Below are positions 46,521 to 58,701 of a stretch of DNA of 64,000 nt, piece after piece. The translations under genes were made by a program, and so were the position numbers. The notes under the pieces were generated by a model. The model saw nothing but the letters and a program-made list of their open reading frames with translations, searched no databases and had not been told where the DNA came from. The stretch is from Ischnura elegans (lineage: Eukaryota > Arthropoda > Insecta > Odonata > Coenagrionidae), in NCBI RefSeq assembly GCF_921293095.1, contig NC_060246.1, forward strand, positions 88,657,030 to 88,721,029, in the 5' to 3' direction. The stretch's first letter is position 1, and each line of letters begins with the position of its first letter.

Positions 46521-46927
46521 GGATATGGACTAGCCACGGTACTTAAGCTAGTCAAGAGCGAACACCTCTTTGCGTTTTAAGTCCGGGCTTTGCTCTCCGG
46601 CTGTGGCGCTGTGTGCACGATTTGGACTACTTGTGGCATCATATGCTCAGGCAGTCAATACCATCTTGTCCGGTAGTGTTCACAAATTTCTGCAATTCAG
46701 CGATAAGAAAGCCTCAAGCAGGTACTTTTATTTTTACTGAAAAGTTAATTGATTAGCTTTAAACATGCAGATATTTATACGAAATTGATGCTCAGGTGCA
46801 TATATAACTTGCGTAATAGTCATTGATAACGTACAGATAAATTCATCTTTTACTTGCAATTCGGCGTATGGACGTTGGAATTTGAATGACTCTCTCATTT
46901 TTATTAATGTAATTATTCATCTGTATT

Positions 46928-47186
46928 CAGTGGCGCCGACTCCATGGGACCTCAGGGGGCCCGAGCCCCCTCAAAAATTCGTTGGGTGTGAGGAAAAAAT
47001 GTGGCAGGCTTGTTGATTTTCCCCGGAGTGCCCAGATATCGAGATTCTAGCTATCAGGGTTCTAATGTTGACCATAGGACTCTTCTAAAATGCTTAAAAA
47101 ACTTAACACTCACCACTTATAAAATTTCCCGGGGCAAGATCCCCGGTTTGGGCCCCCCCAATATTTTTGGTAAGTCAGCATCTCTG
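46928..47186 (+). mobile_element. hAT-type MITE H2, copy 1, 259 bp, intact
   Basis: It starts CAGTGGCGCCGACTCCATGG and ends GGTAAGTCAGCATCTCTG. The 8-bp duplication TCTGTATT is perfect on both sides (46920-46927 and 47187-47194). Subterminal GGGGGCCCGAGCCCCC near the left and CGGTTTGGGCCCCCCC near the right are shared with copy 2 (37849-40496). The perfect duplication suggests a recent insertion. Non-autonomous. Confidence 0.92.
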
Positions 47187-47194
47187 TCTGTATT

Positions 47195-50100
47195 GACAGT
47201 TTTATTTGTCCCGGTCTGTAATAATTTTGTGACAATTATTGTAATAATAATTAACTATTTAAAGTATCAGCCTCAAGACATGGATATAAATTTTACATTT
47301 CCTTCACGACTCTTTTCTTTCAGCTTTCAGAGGAAATTCGCAGCAGTAGACGTAAGTGCCGAGTACAGCTAATCGGATCCATGGGCCTTGTGCAGCGAGG
47401 TGCAGCAATTGATGCCCAAGAGACCTACTTGAAGGAGCTGGACAGAGGCAAATGAAAAAAAATTTCGCTGACTTGAATATGCAATGAGGAGCACAGTTGC
47501 ACCACTGTAGGCATCCGTAAGTGATGACGCATGCGCAAAGAATATTTGCTGCATACCTATTCACACGCAGGAAACTGCTCGTGACTAGTGATGTTGCTCC
47601 GGATAGGTGAATCATTGTGGTGAAATTTACGTTCTCCACTAGGCAAAGGAAACATGTGCAGGGAATATGCTTTATACCATCTGAAATATGGCTGATTTTT
47701 CTTAAATGCTTCCATTTGAGTTATTTGCGTAAATATCTTCCAAGTTAAGAGAAAGCTATTTACATGGCTAGGAGCCGAACGAGGCTACTATTGAGTCATA
47801 ATGAGCAAAGGTTGCTGCTGTATAATGAAAGCTTTTGGATATTAGATTCTCCTTTATTTTTATACAAATTCTTTCTCTTTATTTCTCTATCTTCAATCCC
47901 AATAAACTGAACGCCGTCATTTATTTTCAAATAATTAACTCCTTTCCACCTAAGCTAATGTAAATACTTCCATTAGTTAATCCCTAAGAAACGGTTTAGT
48001 TTATTCTTTTTACCGTGTATGTAGCTATTTTCTACCTTTATATCGAGCAATTGAAGTAGGTACCTAAGTTTTGAATTGAAATAATAAATATAGGAGTAAA
48101 GAGGTGTCTTGTGCCCAGGGAAAAGAATGCCTGAAGCATTGGTATTTTCAGATTGATGTGCTTTAAAACCTATGGTTTAAGATATAGTCAGATGGAGTGG
48201 AATTAAAATTCTTTATATTTAATTTTCGCTCATCAACGAAAAAGTTTTAATTTTTTTGTAATTATATGGATGGTGGAACGAAGACGACGACTACATAATA
48301 TCGCGCCCACGCCGTTATTCAATCAAACATTCTTATTGGTGATTTAGCCCTTATTTCTCTGGGTACTCACATACCTATGCCTTCTCTAATTAAGAATATC
48401 CATTTTTTGTTTGAGTATAAACATCGCTGATTAACTATTACTGCATGTAATTTTAGTGCTTCTGCTGTTTGTAAAGCGGATGTAACTCCGAAAGGATGTT
48501 TTCACTATTTGTAGGTACTCTTGGATATGTATAACTGATATGCAAGAGCAATAATAGCGATGGATGTTCGAAATGGAACTAAGTCTTTTCATGCGTTATG
48601 TACCACACAGCAGTGGAACAACATGTTTTCATACAAATCGATTTCGCGCTCGACTACACTCTGCACTTTATCACTCAATATCCTTAATTGTGGTTAACGC
48701 AATTATTGCATAAAAATAGACGATTCTTTGCTTGGCGATATTATTCTTCGAAATTATTTTAATATTTAGAATAATAGAATGGAATAATAGAATTTATTCC
48801 ACTCATATTCAATAAATTACATCGAGAAAAATAAACCCTGTAATAATTGTGGAATATATAGGTACCCCTTTGTGGAAAGGTTTTGGGGCTACCATCGTAC
48901 ACTATTCAGAACATGACTGGTGCTAACATACATAAAAAATACATTTATTTCGTTTAATTGAGTGATTTGTTTTCTTGACAATTTAATTCGATTGTGAATT
49001 TACAGTGATTTACACATGGATAACTTTTCTTAACACATACTATCATAACACACTTTCTCTCATAACGCATAAGAATTACATACAATATACCTTAATTTGA
49101 AAAACGTTTATAACACCTTTCTTAGCAGAAACTCTACCGTGTAGAGTCTACACACGACTTTTAGCGAGGAGGCGAATATAGCGACGATTAGCGAGGAGGA
49201 AAATAAAAACCGATGAGAAGTGCATATCTAACACAGCAAACATTGCGAAGTCTGCAGTGAATATCAACCTGTTCCTTCGATTGCAATTGGAATAAAATTT
49301 GACTTCGACATCAGTTACGTCAATATTCTTGAAAATGGTAGGATTTTACTTGCTGGTACTCTGAGATAGTCAATTTTTTTTACCCTGTCTTAATTTCTAT
49401 CTCCTGTTGTATCCGATAATTTTCTAATGTGTGTATGTATTTGTGTGTGCGTGTATTTCTATAATGGTTGTTACCTATGGATTATGGTTTTTTAATCAGT
49501 ACTTTCTTTTAAAACCTAATTGCATATCTGAGGGTTCTTCCGTAAAATTAAATTTTTTATTGTGGCCTCAATGAATTCATTTTATTATTTATTATTGTAT
49601 ACTTGGGAAATTGCTTCCGCCCTTAATTTTCTCAACTTAGTTAAAATATTGCGTTCTTCTATTTTTCTTTATGTTTCATCTGCGATTTGATTTCCCTCTA
49701 TCATAACTTATCCCTTGGTCAGGAATATACCATACCTACCTTCAATTTTTGTTGCAGAATTTCTGGATAAAGTTGGTTTAATTCTAAGTTAAAGGAAAGG
49801 CTTCATTTGCCTACCTTTATATTTCGTTTTCATTTTTTAACAGCTTATCAGTATTTTCTAATCAAAATCTGGTCTTTCAATTCATTAGATGGAGATAATT
49901 CATGGTGTTTTCGATTGTCACCTACTCCATATTGTTCCGTTTAAATAACTCAGTGGCCTTTAAATTCTTGCCTCTCTTACCTGCGATCCTGCGCAATAAA
50001 AACGCTAGTCAAGTATAAAATTTATATAGAATGGGTGGACCGGGAAGAATAAGAAATGTGTAAGTTTTACATGCCGAGTTTCATGCCTCTGTATAATAGA

Positions 50101-50800
50101 ATAAGTAGTTCAGATTTAAAACCGTAACACATTCAGTCGTCAGCGAAAGTCAGATTACCATTTCTTTTTGAAATACATCAATAGTGATAATTTTAATAAT
50201 AGAATTTTAGGATATTTTATGGAATTTTACGGCATGCAATATCTCCTCCAGTAACAGTAGAAATATTACATCACATATACGCTTGCATTCCTTGCCAAAC
50301 ATTTGAGTGAAATGTGAGATTTTGATTGTCCATCCATTATTCAAAAGGCATTGTTTCCATCATAATCCATACAGAATATTTTAGAGGATGAGCTTCAAAG
50401 GGGATTAATTTCGTATAATACGCACCACTCATATGCATAATACATGCTCGATTGCAAGAAACAATTGTCAATAACGCCTTCACGTGGTATTCCAACATCT
50501 TCACCATTAAGCCTATGTGAAAAGATAATCAAACTTTGGGATAATCAGCCATTGGATTAGTATTACGCACTAGCGTCACCGCCCATTCGCCGCAACCGCG
50601 CTGTGGCACTGAGATGAATTGATGCAAATAAGGTGACACTACGACGCGACGCGGCTCCACCAAGTAGCGGCACGGCAGAGGCGCTTTGAAGATTAAATTA
50701 TGAAGCACTGAGGAGTGGAGGGAGGCATGGGATAAACCCAGGAGAGTAGGTCGTAGAGTCACCTCTGTTTTCGATGAGACTCCTCTCAATGCCACAATAT
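47195..50800. other. Long AT-rich stretch without recognised genes
   Basis: A patch at 47380-47460 (CTTGTGCAGCGAGGTGCAGC, GCCCAAGAGACCTACTTG) looks less random and could be a decayed repeat or exon. The 111-codon minus frame there has no family motif. The rest is AT-rich and featureless to me. Confidence 0.35.
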
Positions 50801-50805
50801 CAGAA

Positions 50806-51118
50806 GTCGATGAAGTGGCTATAGTGTTGGCTTCGCACCCCGTGGACTCGGGCTCAAATCCCGGCGGTTGCGGAGGATTGTCGGAGTCTGTTCGATTCCT
50901 GCTTGAGTGTTGTGTGGACGATATTTCAAGCTCAAAACTCCGTCAGTCTAATGGGACGCTAAGCCGTGGTCCCCTTGGCGCTTTTCGTCAAGAGCAGGCT
51001 AATGCCGACGCCGGGTTTCTCTACATCCTTCCTTACCTACCATTCCCTCATGGCGCAAATGACTTCAGTTGTCTGTCGCTTCCTCCAAATACCATGCCAC
51101 CAGAATTGTAGAAACGAG
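50806..51118 (+). mobile_element. tRNA-derived SINE, family S2, full copy
   Basis: A tRNA-like head has an A box near TGGCTATAGTGTTGG (50816) and a B box GGCTCAAATCC (50851-50861). The body then includes TTCCTGCTTGAGTG, GGGACGCTAAGCCGTGGTCC (50953) and CCGACGCCGGGTTTCT. The body block with GTTAAGCCGTGGTCCCC looks like a conserved SINE central domain, but I cannot name it with certainty. A second headless body follows directly. Confidence 0.75.
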
Positions 51119-51124
51119 AGATAT

Positions 51125-51368
51125 CGGCGGTGGCAGAGAATTTTCAGAGACTGCCCGATCCCTGCTTGAATGAAGTGTGGAGGACATTTAAAGCTCAACA
51201 CTCCATCCGTCGGATGGGACGTTAAGCCGTGGTCCCCTTGGCGCCTTTCGTTAAGAGCAGGCTGATGCCGACGCCGGGTTTCTTTCCAACCTTCCTTCCA
51301 TACCCTCTCATGGCGCAAATGACCTCAGCTGTCGGTCCCCTCCTCCAAATACCATACGAGAGATATTC
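51125..51368 (+). mobile_element. SINE family S2, headless second unit
   Basis: It matches the preceding unit at a period of about 263 bp, starting exactly after the B box (CGGCGGTGGCAGAG against CGGCGGTTGCGGAG) and running to CTCCTCCAAATACCAT. So it is either a tandem dimer that lost one head or a 5'-truncated insertion next door. An ACGAGAGATAT block occurs at both ends of the unit (51114 and 51357) and could be its target duplication. Confidence 0.75.
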
Positions 51369-51371
51369 TGA

Positions 51372-51640
51372 TTAATAAGGTAGTTTGGTATGTGGAGCTC
51401 TTGGCTGAAGACCAAAAGGTCCTGGGTTCACATTCCGGGTGAATCCTTTGGACACCCTTAAACGAGTCTTTGAAATGCGAGATGGCTCGGGGAGAGTGCT
51501 CTGAATGTGTGCTATTCCCTAAAGCTTAGTCCGGGTTAAACTCTACCTTCATATATCCTAATAAATTTTCCGGTTGAATCTATGATTGAATAAGATGATG
51601 AAGAATTCTTCGAGTATATTTAAACCCAGGACCGATCAAA
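51372..51640 (+). mobile_element. Third tRNA-derived SINE in the cluster
   Basis: An A-box-like TAGTTTGGTATGTGG (51382) is followed by a B-box-like GGTTCACATTCC (51424) and a body ending near GAATAAGATGATGAAG (51589-51604). It differs in sequence from family S2. Confidence 0.5.
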
Positions 51641-54600
51641 TGAAGATTTTTAAATAAACTCACGTAAGATATAAAATAAAATAAAAATTAATCAAAATAT
51701 TGCATAAAAATGTCATTTCCTCGCAATGAATTTTCCATCAGAATAAGGAGTGTGACCTTATCTCTTCACTTCTGGCTTTTATTGATATTATTGTTATTTG
51801 TGATAAGTATTAGAATATTCTGGGCCTAAAACCTGTTTTTTGCGATGCCTGCTTTTTATATTTCTGCATGCATACATTTTGTTCTCCGCTAGTGGCGCAC
51901 ATTTTAGTTTTCAGATGTCTTCTTTATGTGATCATTCGATCTTCATTTTGACATTAAGCTGCATACGTGTGCGATACCTAATGCGACAGTTACGTTATGG
52001 CTATTTCTGGTCGATAGCACAGGTATAGGTTTAACATTTTACAGCGGACACTAATACTCCAGCCTTCCTGCTGTGTTTTCACGCCATAAAGACCGTCAAT
52101 ACCTCTTACCTAAAGAAGCCAATGGGATAAACATGCATAAAAGAATTCATGGCCCCTAAAAACTCGCCTGTAAGCACAAAAATTTGGAATGTGAGCACCA
52201 CGGGACCTGATGAACCACCGATTACCATAGGAATATGTTGGATGACGAAAAACACTGACGATTTTCGCCTCATTTTAATTCAAACTGTCTTTGCCGTAAG
52301 ACACTGAGGCAGTTAAGTACACAAGCTTGTATGTATGCTTAATTCACTGAAGAAAAATTGCGTCGGAAGTGACCAGCAGCTAGTTTATTCACGCTGTCAT
52401 AAATTCTTGTTCGCTCAGTGACTCAATCCGAAGGTTTGTATGGGTAGATGAGGTTAGAACTCACCCCAGACTAAGCCAAAGGTAAGGCAAATTCACAAAT
52501 TCAGAATAATGGCATATTTCCTTTCAGTGTGTCTATTTGCAAATCGACCATGCTTACGTGGAGTTAAATATATACTAGTTTCCTGTTTCCGACGCCATGA
52601 AACTCGTAAATACATTTCTACTTGGCAAGTTTTTGAGGAGGTATTGAATAAGTGTCATAGATTATTGGAGTGAATAATATTATGTACGATATTTGGTTAA
52701 GTAAATTTTGAGTACTATACCTGCGTTAAAAATGTTTTTTCTAATATTATTAATTTCGACAACTACTTACTCAAAATTCTTTTTTGGGTAAACTGTTTTT
52801 AAAGGCTTTTAAAAACTTTATTGAGTTCTTTTGTGGATTTTCCCAATTCACCATAGGTTTTGGACATTTTTGTACAATATTTTATGCTCTGTTGAAGTAC
52901 AAACTACGTTAGTTCGTCGAAAATGGCGCTGCAATCGTTTTATTGGAATGGAAAAAAGTACAGTTGAATATTACTGCCAAAATATCTTGGTCTAGAAATC
53001 GGTTTTCATTTTCATCAAACGGCCAACTGCCAGTTACTATCTAAGTTGACGTTGGTGCACGTTGTACGCTAGGTTAATATTCCACACGCCGCCACCATCG
53101 AATTTTTGCAGTCGTCACACACATCTTATTCGAAGTCCTCAAGAAATGATTTCTTGATTCCAAAGTATGAATTTTGGTAAATATAAGTCAGAGGCAGAGT
53201 GAAAAGGAGCCAGATTACATTAGGTAAACGTGTTCTGCACGTGATTTTTTTTAAAGTTCACATCTTGACTTTTCTCGGTTGGTAGGAGTATTTCCGGGTG
53301 TCTTGATGGAGGAAATATAGACTCCCCCCACTCTTTCGCGTCTCAATCTATTGAGGGCACGGGGCGGTTGCCCGCATCCTTGACTCGCGATGAAGACAAT
53401 CGCTTAGGCCTCGTGACGGCCTCCCCTCATCCCGCTCCGAGCTCTGAGAATTGAAATTCTTTTATCGGTCATTTTCTTTTCGATAAGTTTAATTGGTCCT
53501 ATAGACATTAATGGCTGAACTATGACAAGATAGGAGCCAACTGCTGTAGTCTTCGATGGAAGAGCTGTGGAAGCCATTGATACAGAAAGAAACTCTGGTG
53601 TTTATAAATTTGTGGTCATATTTTTTTTTTTTTTTAACCCGAGACTTTACTACTATCATAAATATCTTCAGCTTTTAGTACAGTGATAAAAATTGAGCCT
53701 TGCTAACGCTCTCAAATCGTATTGAATCAGTCTGTGGGCTGATTAGAAATCTTCGATGCCTGCCAAAATATTCAAAGCAATAGGATTTATTTTGATATCC
53801 CAAAAGAAGGCTTCCGTTCTCGTTTGGGTGAAGTCAATGGTGACAAGGACGAGGAGCGAAGTTTTCTATTTAGATAGTGCACTGTTTATCGTCTTTTGTA
53901 GGTATTTTCAGTACCCTAACTACATTTAAGAATTGTTACTTCGTTTGAGTACAAATGTCACATGGGCACAATAATTATGAATTTATAATTAATGATATCG
54001 CATTAAATGGGGCCGAGATTTATATCTTATTATTAAATTTGCAATGATTCTCTGATTGAAATGGAAACTATCACGGCACTTAGAATAGTTAATTATTATG
54101 TAATTATGAACATAATGGGGCCTCATTAGATTTCCAATTGAAGATTGAAAGATTGCCTTTGTTGACATGTATCTCAAATGTTCAAAGTTCCCACCAATAA
54201 ATTTTAATTTGCGCAATTATCTGCAGTTGATACTATTGATCGGAACCTAAGTACACGGAATTTGATTGCAGTCATTCATTCAAAGAGAGTGAAATCTGTT
54301 CAAATTGGGTAACGTCACGAGGTTTTTCGTTGTCTTAGGCAACAGTCCTCGGATGCAAGTTTGCTACAATTAACTGATAAAATGAGATTAATTTCACAAT
54401 GGGTGATTTCTACCGTGTTTCGGAAAATCCTTGCTGTGATAAAGTCCAATCTAGAAGATGTGACATTGATTTTCCGTTGATTAGTGACAATCAGATTCCG
54501 TTAATCAGATTGTTTTTTCTTCTTAGCGTTGCTGTAGCATTATTGTTTTCAAACGAGTACTCGACTTTTTTGAGAGAATAATGCGAGAATTTGTCGTAAA

Positions 54601-56312
54601 AGTAAGCCTTTAAAGAGCTAGTTTTAGGTAATGAAAACTGGAATTAAATTTTTATTTTTGATTCAAAATGAAGTGTGGCCAATATTTTCAACGTAATATT
54701 TGAGAAATCCCGGTATGAAGTTGGTGAACATTAGTTTAATAAACTTTTATTTATGTTATTGCTATAAAAACAATTATTATTCTTGTGGGAATATAGATAC
54801 TTGTTGTCCTCCGCAGTTCAACGTTTCTGCCAAGTGTGGCTATGATGACAAAGTATAATTAAACGTTACTCATCTATATATTTTTCTCCCACGATCTTTT
54901 CTCGCAGTCCCCGTTACTCGTTTGCTGCACTTATGTAAAGTGTAAATTAACAAGTGTGTATTAAGATTTTTTCTATCCTTTGAAATTATTTTAGAATTAC
55001 AATGGCATACAAATTAATCATGTTTATTCTAGAAGAGCGCCAGTGTAGGAAGTTTATTTTGAAAGTGGGCTGGAATTTCTCATTTTCCTCTTACTTTTGT
55101 TTGGGCTCCATCGATTTAAACTATTTTGATACTCCCTGGTTGGATAAAGGGTTTTATTTCTTCTGACGTGATAAAATCTGAAGAAAGTAGTCGTTAAAAA
55201 TTCAAATGCAGGAATGTCGACCTTTATTAAACAAGAAAGGAAACGATTCAAAAGATTTGAATTTTCTTGAAGCCGTAATGATAAATCTTTCTCATTCAAC
55301 GTTCTGGAGTAACGGAGTTAAGTGAATGATTTTCGAATCATAAGTAGGTTGGAGATAATGCATATTGAGATCCAAAACCATTTTACCTGAGTCAAGCGTT
55401 AAAAGACTATGTGACGACATATATTTAAATATTTGGCCAATCTTATTCATCTCTAGTCATCGCGCAAACGTTAATTTTTAGTCTATCACCCTGAATCTTC
55501 GTATGAAATATTCTGCACTCTTTAAGAAAACTGTTAACCAACCTTCTACTCTCGTTTATGAAATACTTTCATATACATTGCCAGTGGGTGTCTTCTATCC
55601 CTATTTAGGTAGTCCTAGTAACTAACGACTCCAGTGCATAGTTGGAAATAAAGTGTGAGATACCAGTCTGTGGTGCGGAATACCATTTTCTTCTTGTATA
55701 AACAAAAAATATTTGATATTTTCTCATTTACTTCAAAATGTTGTGATTTCTAAAACAAAGCGGGCCCATATGAAAATGTGAAAATGATTTTGCTTTTTCC
55801 AACAGTTTTTCTATCGTTTGGACTATTATGACAACTAAACTAACAGGGATTATCATTTATGTCTGCATGTTTCGAAAGCAATATTAAAAGCGGAATTTAT
55901 CCTTTCATAATCCTATTCAGATTCTTAGAAAAAACGCCTTATGGAATCGACTTGAAACATTTGAAAAAAAAAATACTCTCCTGGGTCATACCTTTAAAAT
56001 CACAGCCATTCCCCAAACTATCTTGGATTGAATGAAAAAATATAATTATTTCAATGCTATGCGTATTTTAAGCTCGAGCTCTACCTCGCAGATCTCCCGA
56101 GTCACATGCTGAGATTCGTGCTCGCTCGAGTCTCTCTCACGATTTGGGACCTAACATTATGGTCTCGATCTTGTGCCAATGTGGTCATGAATTTTGAGCA
56201 GGGTTGAATATCCCTAGCATCTTTTCTTGGCTTTTCTGGGAATGCCATGCGGGATTAGGAGACCTACGCTAACGAGTCAAAGTGTAACTCCTGACACGTA
56301 GGCTTCCGCGGC
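51641..56312. other. Long AT-rich stretch without recognised genes
   Basis: It includes a T run at 53620-53635 and the second copy of an unnamed dispersed repeat at 52415-52485. Open frames are short and motif-free. Confidence 0.4.
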
Positions 56313-56369
56313 GAGATTCATACGTATCGGAGGCTTTTGGAAGCAGCTGCGTATTACGCTTTTCAAGCG

Positions 56370-56405
56370 ATCTTTCGCAGACATCTCAGAGCGCATCATC
56401 AGGCG
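56370..56405 (-). ncRNA. Decayed hammerhead-like motif
   Basis: On the minus strand: CGC (stem I), CUGAUGA (56396-56402), U, then a damaged stem II (GC...GC), GAAA (56373-56376), GA, UC and GC. The order and core are right but stem II is mostly unpaired, so activity is unlikely. Confidence 0.3.
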
Positions 56406-56532
56406 ATGAATAAAAATTGGAAGGTGGATATCATATGGATATACTTATTGTTAGTATTGGAGTGTGGAGGATTGAAGAGTATATTAATGTCATAAACCTT
56501 ACAAATTTTATTCATCGCCCGATGATGCCTCC

Positions 56533-56846
56533 CAGTGGCGCAGCGAGGGGGGGGGGGGTTTGGGAGATAACACCGCCCCCCCCCAAAGCTCAGAGAAATT
56601 TTAAAGTTTCATCCATTTTTCTTAATTGGATTGATATTACAATTAGAACAGTGTAAGGATTAATAAAATATCCCCCAGAAAGCCGTAAAGCTCACCATTT
56701 TGAACTATTTATGTTAAACCTCCGCAATTTATTAATCTCGCACCTACCTTTTATCCTGGTGAGTATTCAATTCCACAACACACCCCGGTACTAGTTGCAC
56801 CTAAACCCCCCCCCCCCCCCAGCCTTAATTCCTAGCTGCGCCCCTT
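56533..56846. mobile_element. hAT-type MITE H5, 314 bp
   Basis: The ends are CAGTGGCGCAGC and GCTGCGCCCCTT. Flanking 8-mers are ATGCCTCC (56525-56532) and ATGAGTCC (56847-56854), 6 of 8 matching. Long G and C runs face each other (56547-56560 and 56806-56820). Its insertion in the right arm of the foldback is confirmed by the uninterrupted left arm. Confidence 0.7.
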
Positions 56847-56930
56847 ATGAGTCCTGCAATGGCCGTGGAAGCTCGCTTGCCAAAGCTTCATTCGCAGCCG
56901 CTCCCGAAAGCCTCCGATATAAATCAGAGA

Positions 56931-58500
56931 AGTTAGTTGGCTAGCGATGCTCTACTGAAAACTCTCGAGTCTTCATTCGATTACACTACAGTTCCTCCTG
57001 CTGTTTAGTTTTCAGTATTTAGATGATACCCATATGAATAAAATATTTTTATTTTACTGCTGTATTGTCCTCGAATCGTCATCTATTTGCCTAGTTTGTT
57101 GTGTAAGGTAGTTAAAGTAACGTGCTAAGATATTCGGTAGCTAATACTATGGAAAATTATAATAAATATAATTATTAAATGATAAAGGAAGCTAACACTA
57201 TGAGAAGTCATAAATGCCTCAGGAGACCAGAAACGTTCATCTGGCGGAAGGAAGAAACAAACATGACCTTCTTTTAATGTCGGTCCCACTATTTTCGTAT
57301 TTACTGATGTATTTCGTATTTTTTTTTTATTATTTTATATTTTTTCACATTAGATATTCACCAATTAATGATTTCGTTTTTACTAACGATCAATCTGTTT
57401 CCTTTTATATATCTTATACCATCTGGATAAGAACTAGTGCACTGTATTACTGATTGTTATAATGCCTGCCATTTTATTTAAAGGCACGTTTCAAATGACA
57501 ATGGATTAGTTTTTAGCATCCAAGGGGAACTCCTCTTTCCATTAGGTTTGTACGAGGAAATCTTTTGTCTGGAAATTGCATTGATCCTTCTAATAGGGGC
57601 TTCGAGTCTCAATTTAAATGGCTTAGTACATTTTTTCTGGGGTCTAAAAGTAAATTCGAGAAGGAATTTCTTTGAACAGCCCGGGCGTATTCAAAAGAAA
57701 GCGGCTCGCAGTGGGTTAGAGACCCAAGGACTCCCGCTTTGCCGATCAGACTAAAGGGATTGCCATAAATCCCAATACGACAGCCTACTAGCGCTATACC
57801 CGACCACTCGTAAATCTCCCCTCCGTAGTGACCAGTGGCAGTGGATAATCACTCTGTCGCTTGCAGGCTTGGCGCGGATTTCGTACTAGTGCTGTTTCAT
57901 GTTTTCCTATCCATTGGTTGTATGGTGAGCTCCATTCACATCATGCCGGCGGCAGCTGTAATAACTTGCATCAGCTGGATTCACGATTTTTCAGAAGTTG
58001 TAACGTTCTGCGACCGTATTCGTCAACTAATGTTTGAAATTCGTGCTCATATTAATCGATTAAGGTCTAAAACTTCATGAGTTTTCCATGGACAGTGATT
58101 CAAACAACATTTAGGGCCGCATTAACAGACGTATCCTAGGAATTTTCCCTTATGAGCTCTGTTCGGCAAAAATTAATCTATTAGTCATATTTCAGCCACC
58201 GATGATTGCAACTAGCCATGACAGGTTTTTAGAAGGTGCAATATCTTTTGCATGCTATTGAAATAACCTGATAAAGGAAATTAATATTATGAATTTAGAC
58301 TCAAGGACATTATATACATAATTGGTCATTTCAAATCGATTGAGATGTAATTATCACCAACAGCATTATTTCAACGTAATACTGTGGAGTAGGTATCTTC
58401 TCTCTGGTGTGAGAAAATGCTTGCGAGCGATTTATATAAAATTATAACGTACAATAATGTTGCAAATTGAAGTAAAATCTGATGCTTTCCCGACGATTAT
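56931..58500. other. No recognised gene or element
   Basis: AT-rich, except 57670-57840, which is GC-richer (CGGCTCGCAGTGGGTTAGAG). It has faint tRNA-like spacing but no acceptable A and B boxes. Confidence 0.35.
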
Positions 58501-58701
58501 ATTCCAAAGAGGCTATTCCGACTTACATCCGGGTGGTCTCCCTCCGTTCTGCCGACGTTTCGGAACACGAGTCTTCTATCTAATCTTAATTAATAATCGA
58601 GCTTATCTTAGCCCTGAGGATGGAACCCGACTCGTGTTCCGAAACGTCGGCAGAATTGAGGGAGACCACCTGGCTTGAAGCCCGAATAGCCTTTTTCGAA
58701 T
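58501..58701. repeat. Foldback F1, copy 2, with a full hammerhead-like core
   Basis: The arms AGAGGCTATTCCGACTTACA, GGGTGGTCTCCCTC, TTCTGCCGACG and TTTCGGAACACGAGT pair with ACTCGTGTTCCGAAACGTCG, GCAGAATTGAGGG, AGACCACC and CCCGAATAGCCTTT. The outer ATTC(C/G)AAA extends the match. It is the better copy of the element at 32188-32335 and keeps a centre of about 60 bases. Confidence 0.8.
58611..58651 (+). ncRNA. Hammerhead-ribozyme-like motif
   Basis: On the + strand: stem I 5' GCC (58611-58613), CUGAGGA (58614-58620, fits CUGANGA), one extra U, stem II GGAAC (58622-58626) and GUUCC (58636-58640) around a 9-base loop, GAAA (58641-58644), CG, U, C (the predicted cleavage base, 58648), stem I 3' GGC (58649-58651). 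All core bases are intact. Stem III is the four-base self-complementary ACGU, typical of hammerheads that act as dimers. Confidence 0.5.

Larger units (their letters stand above)
56313..56930. repeat. Foldback interrupted by a hAT element
   Basis: The left arm (56313-56418) read in reverse gives ATTTTTATTCATCGCCTGAT, GATGCGCTCTGAG, GAAAGATCGCTTG and AAGCCTCCGATAC. The right arm gives ATTTTATTCATCGCCCGATG, then after the hAT insertion TGCAATGG, AGCTCGCTTG and AAGCCTCCGATAT. The left arm thus shows the right arm's empty site. The centre (56419-56499) is AT-rich. Confidence 0.75.

Noticed and set aside
47304..47639. 111-codon minus-strand frame next to the H2 MITE
   Set aside because: No known motif. 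The other strand at 47380-47460 looks less random but is broken by stops, so neither can be called a gene.
57670..57840. tRNA- or 5S-like SINE
   Set aside because: GC-richer than its surroundings, but no A/B-box pair or 5S internal promoter could be fitted on either strand.
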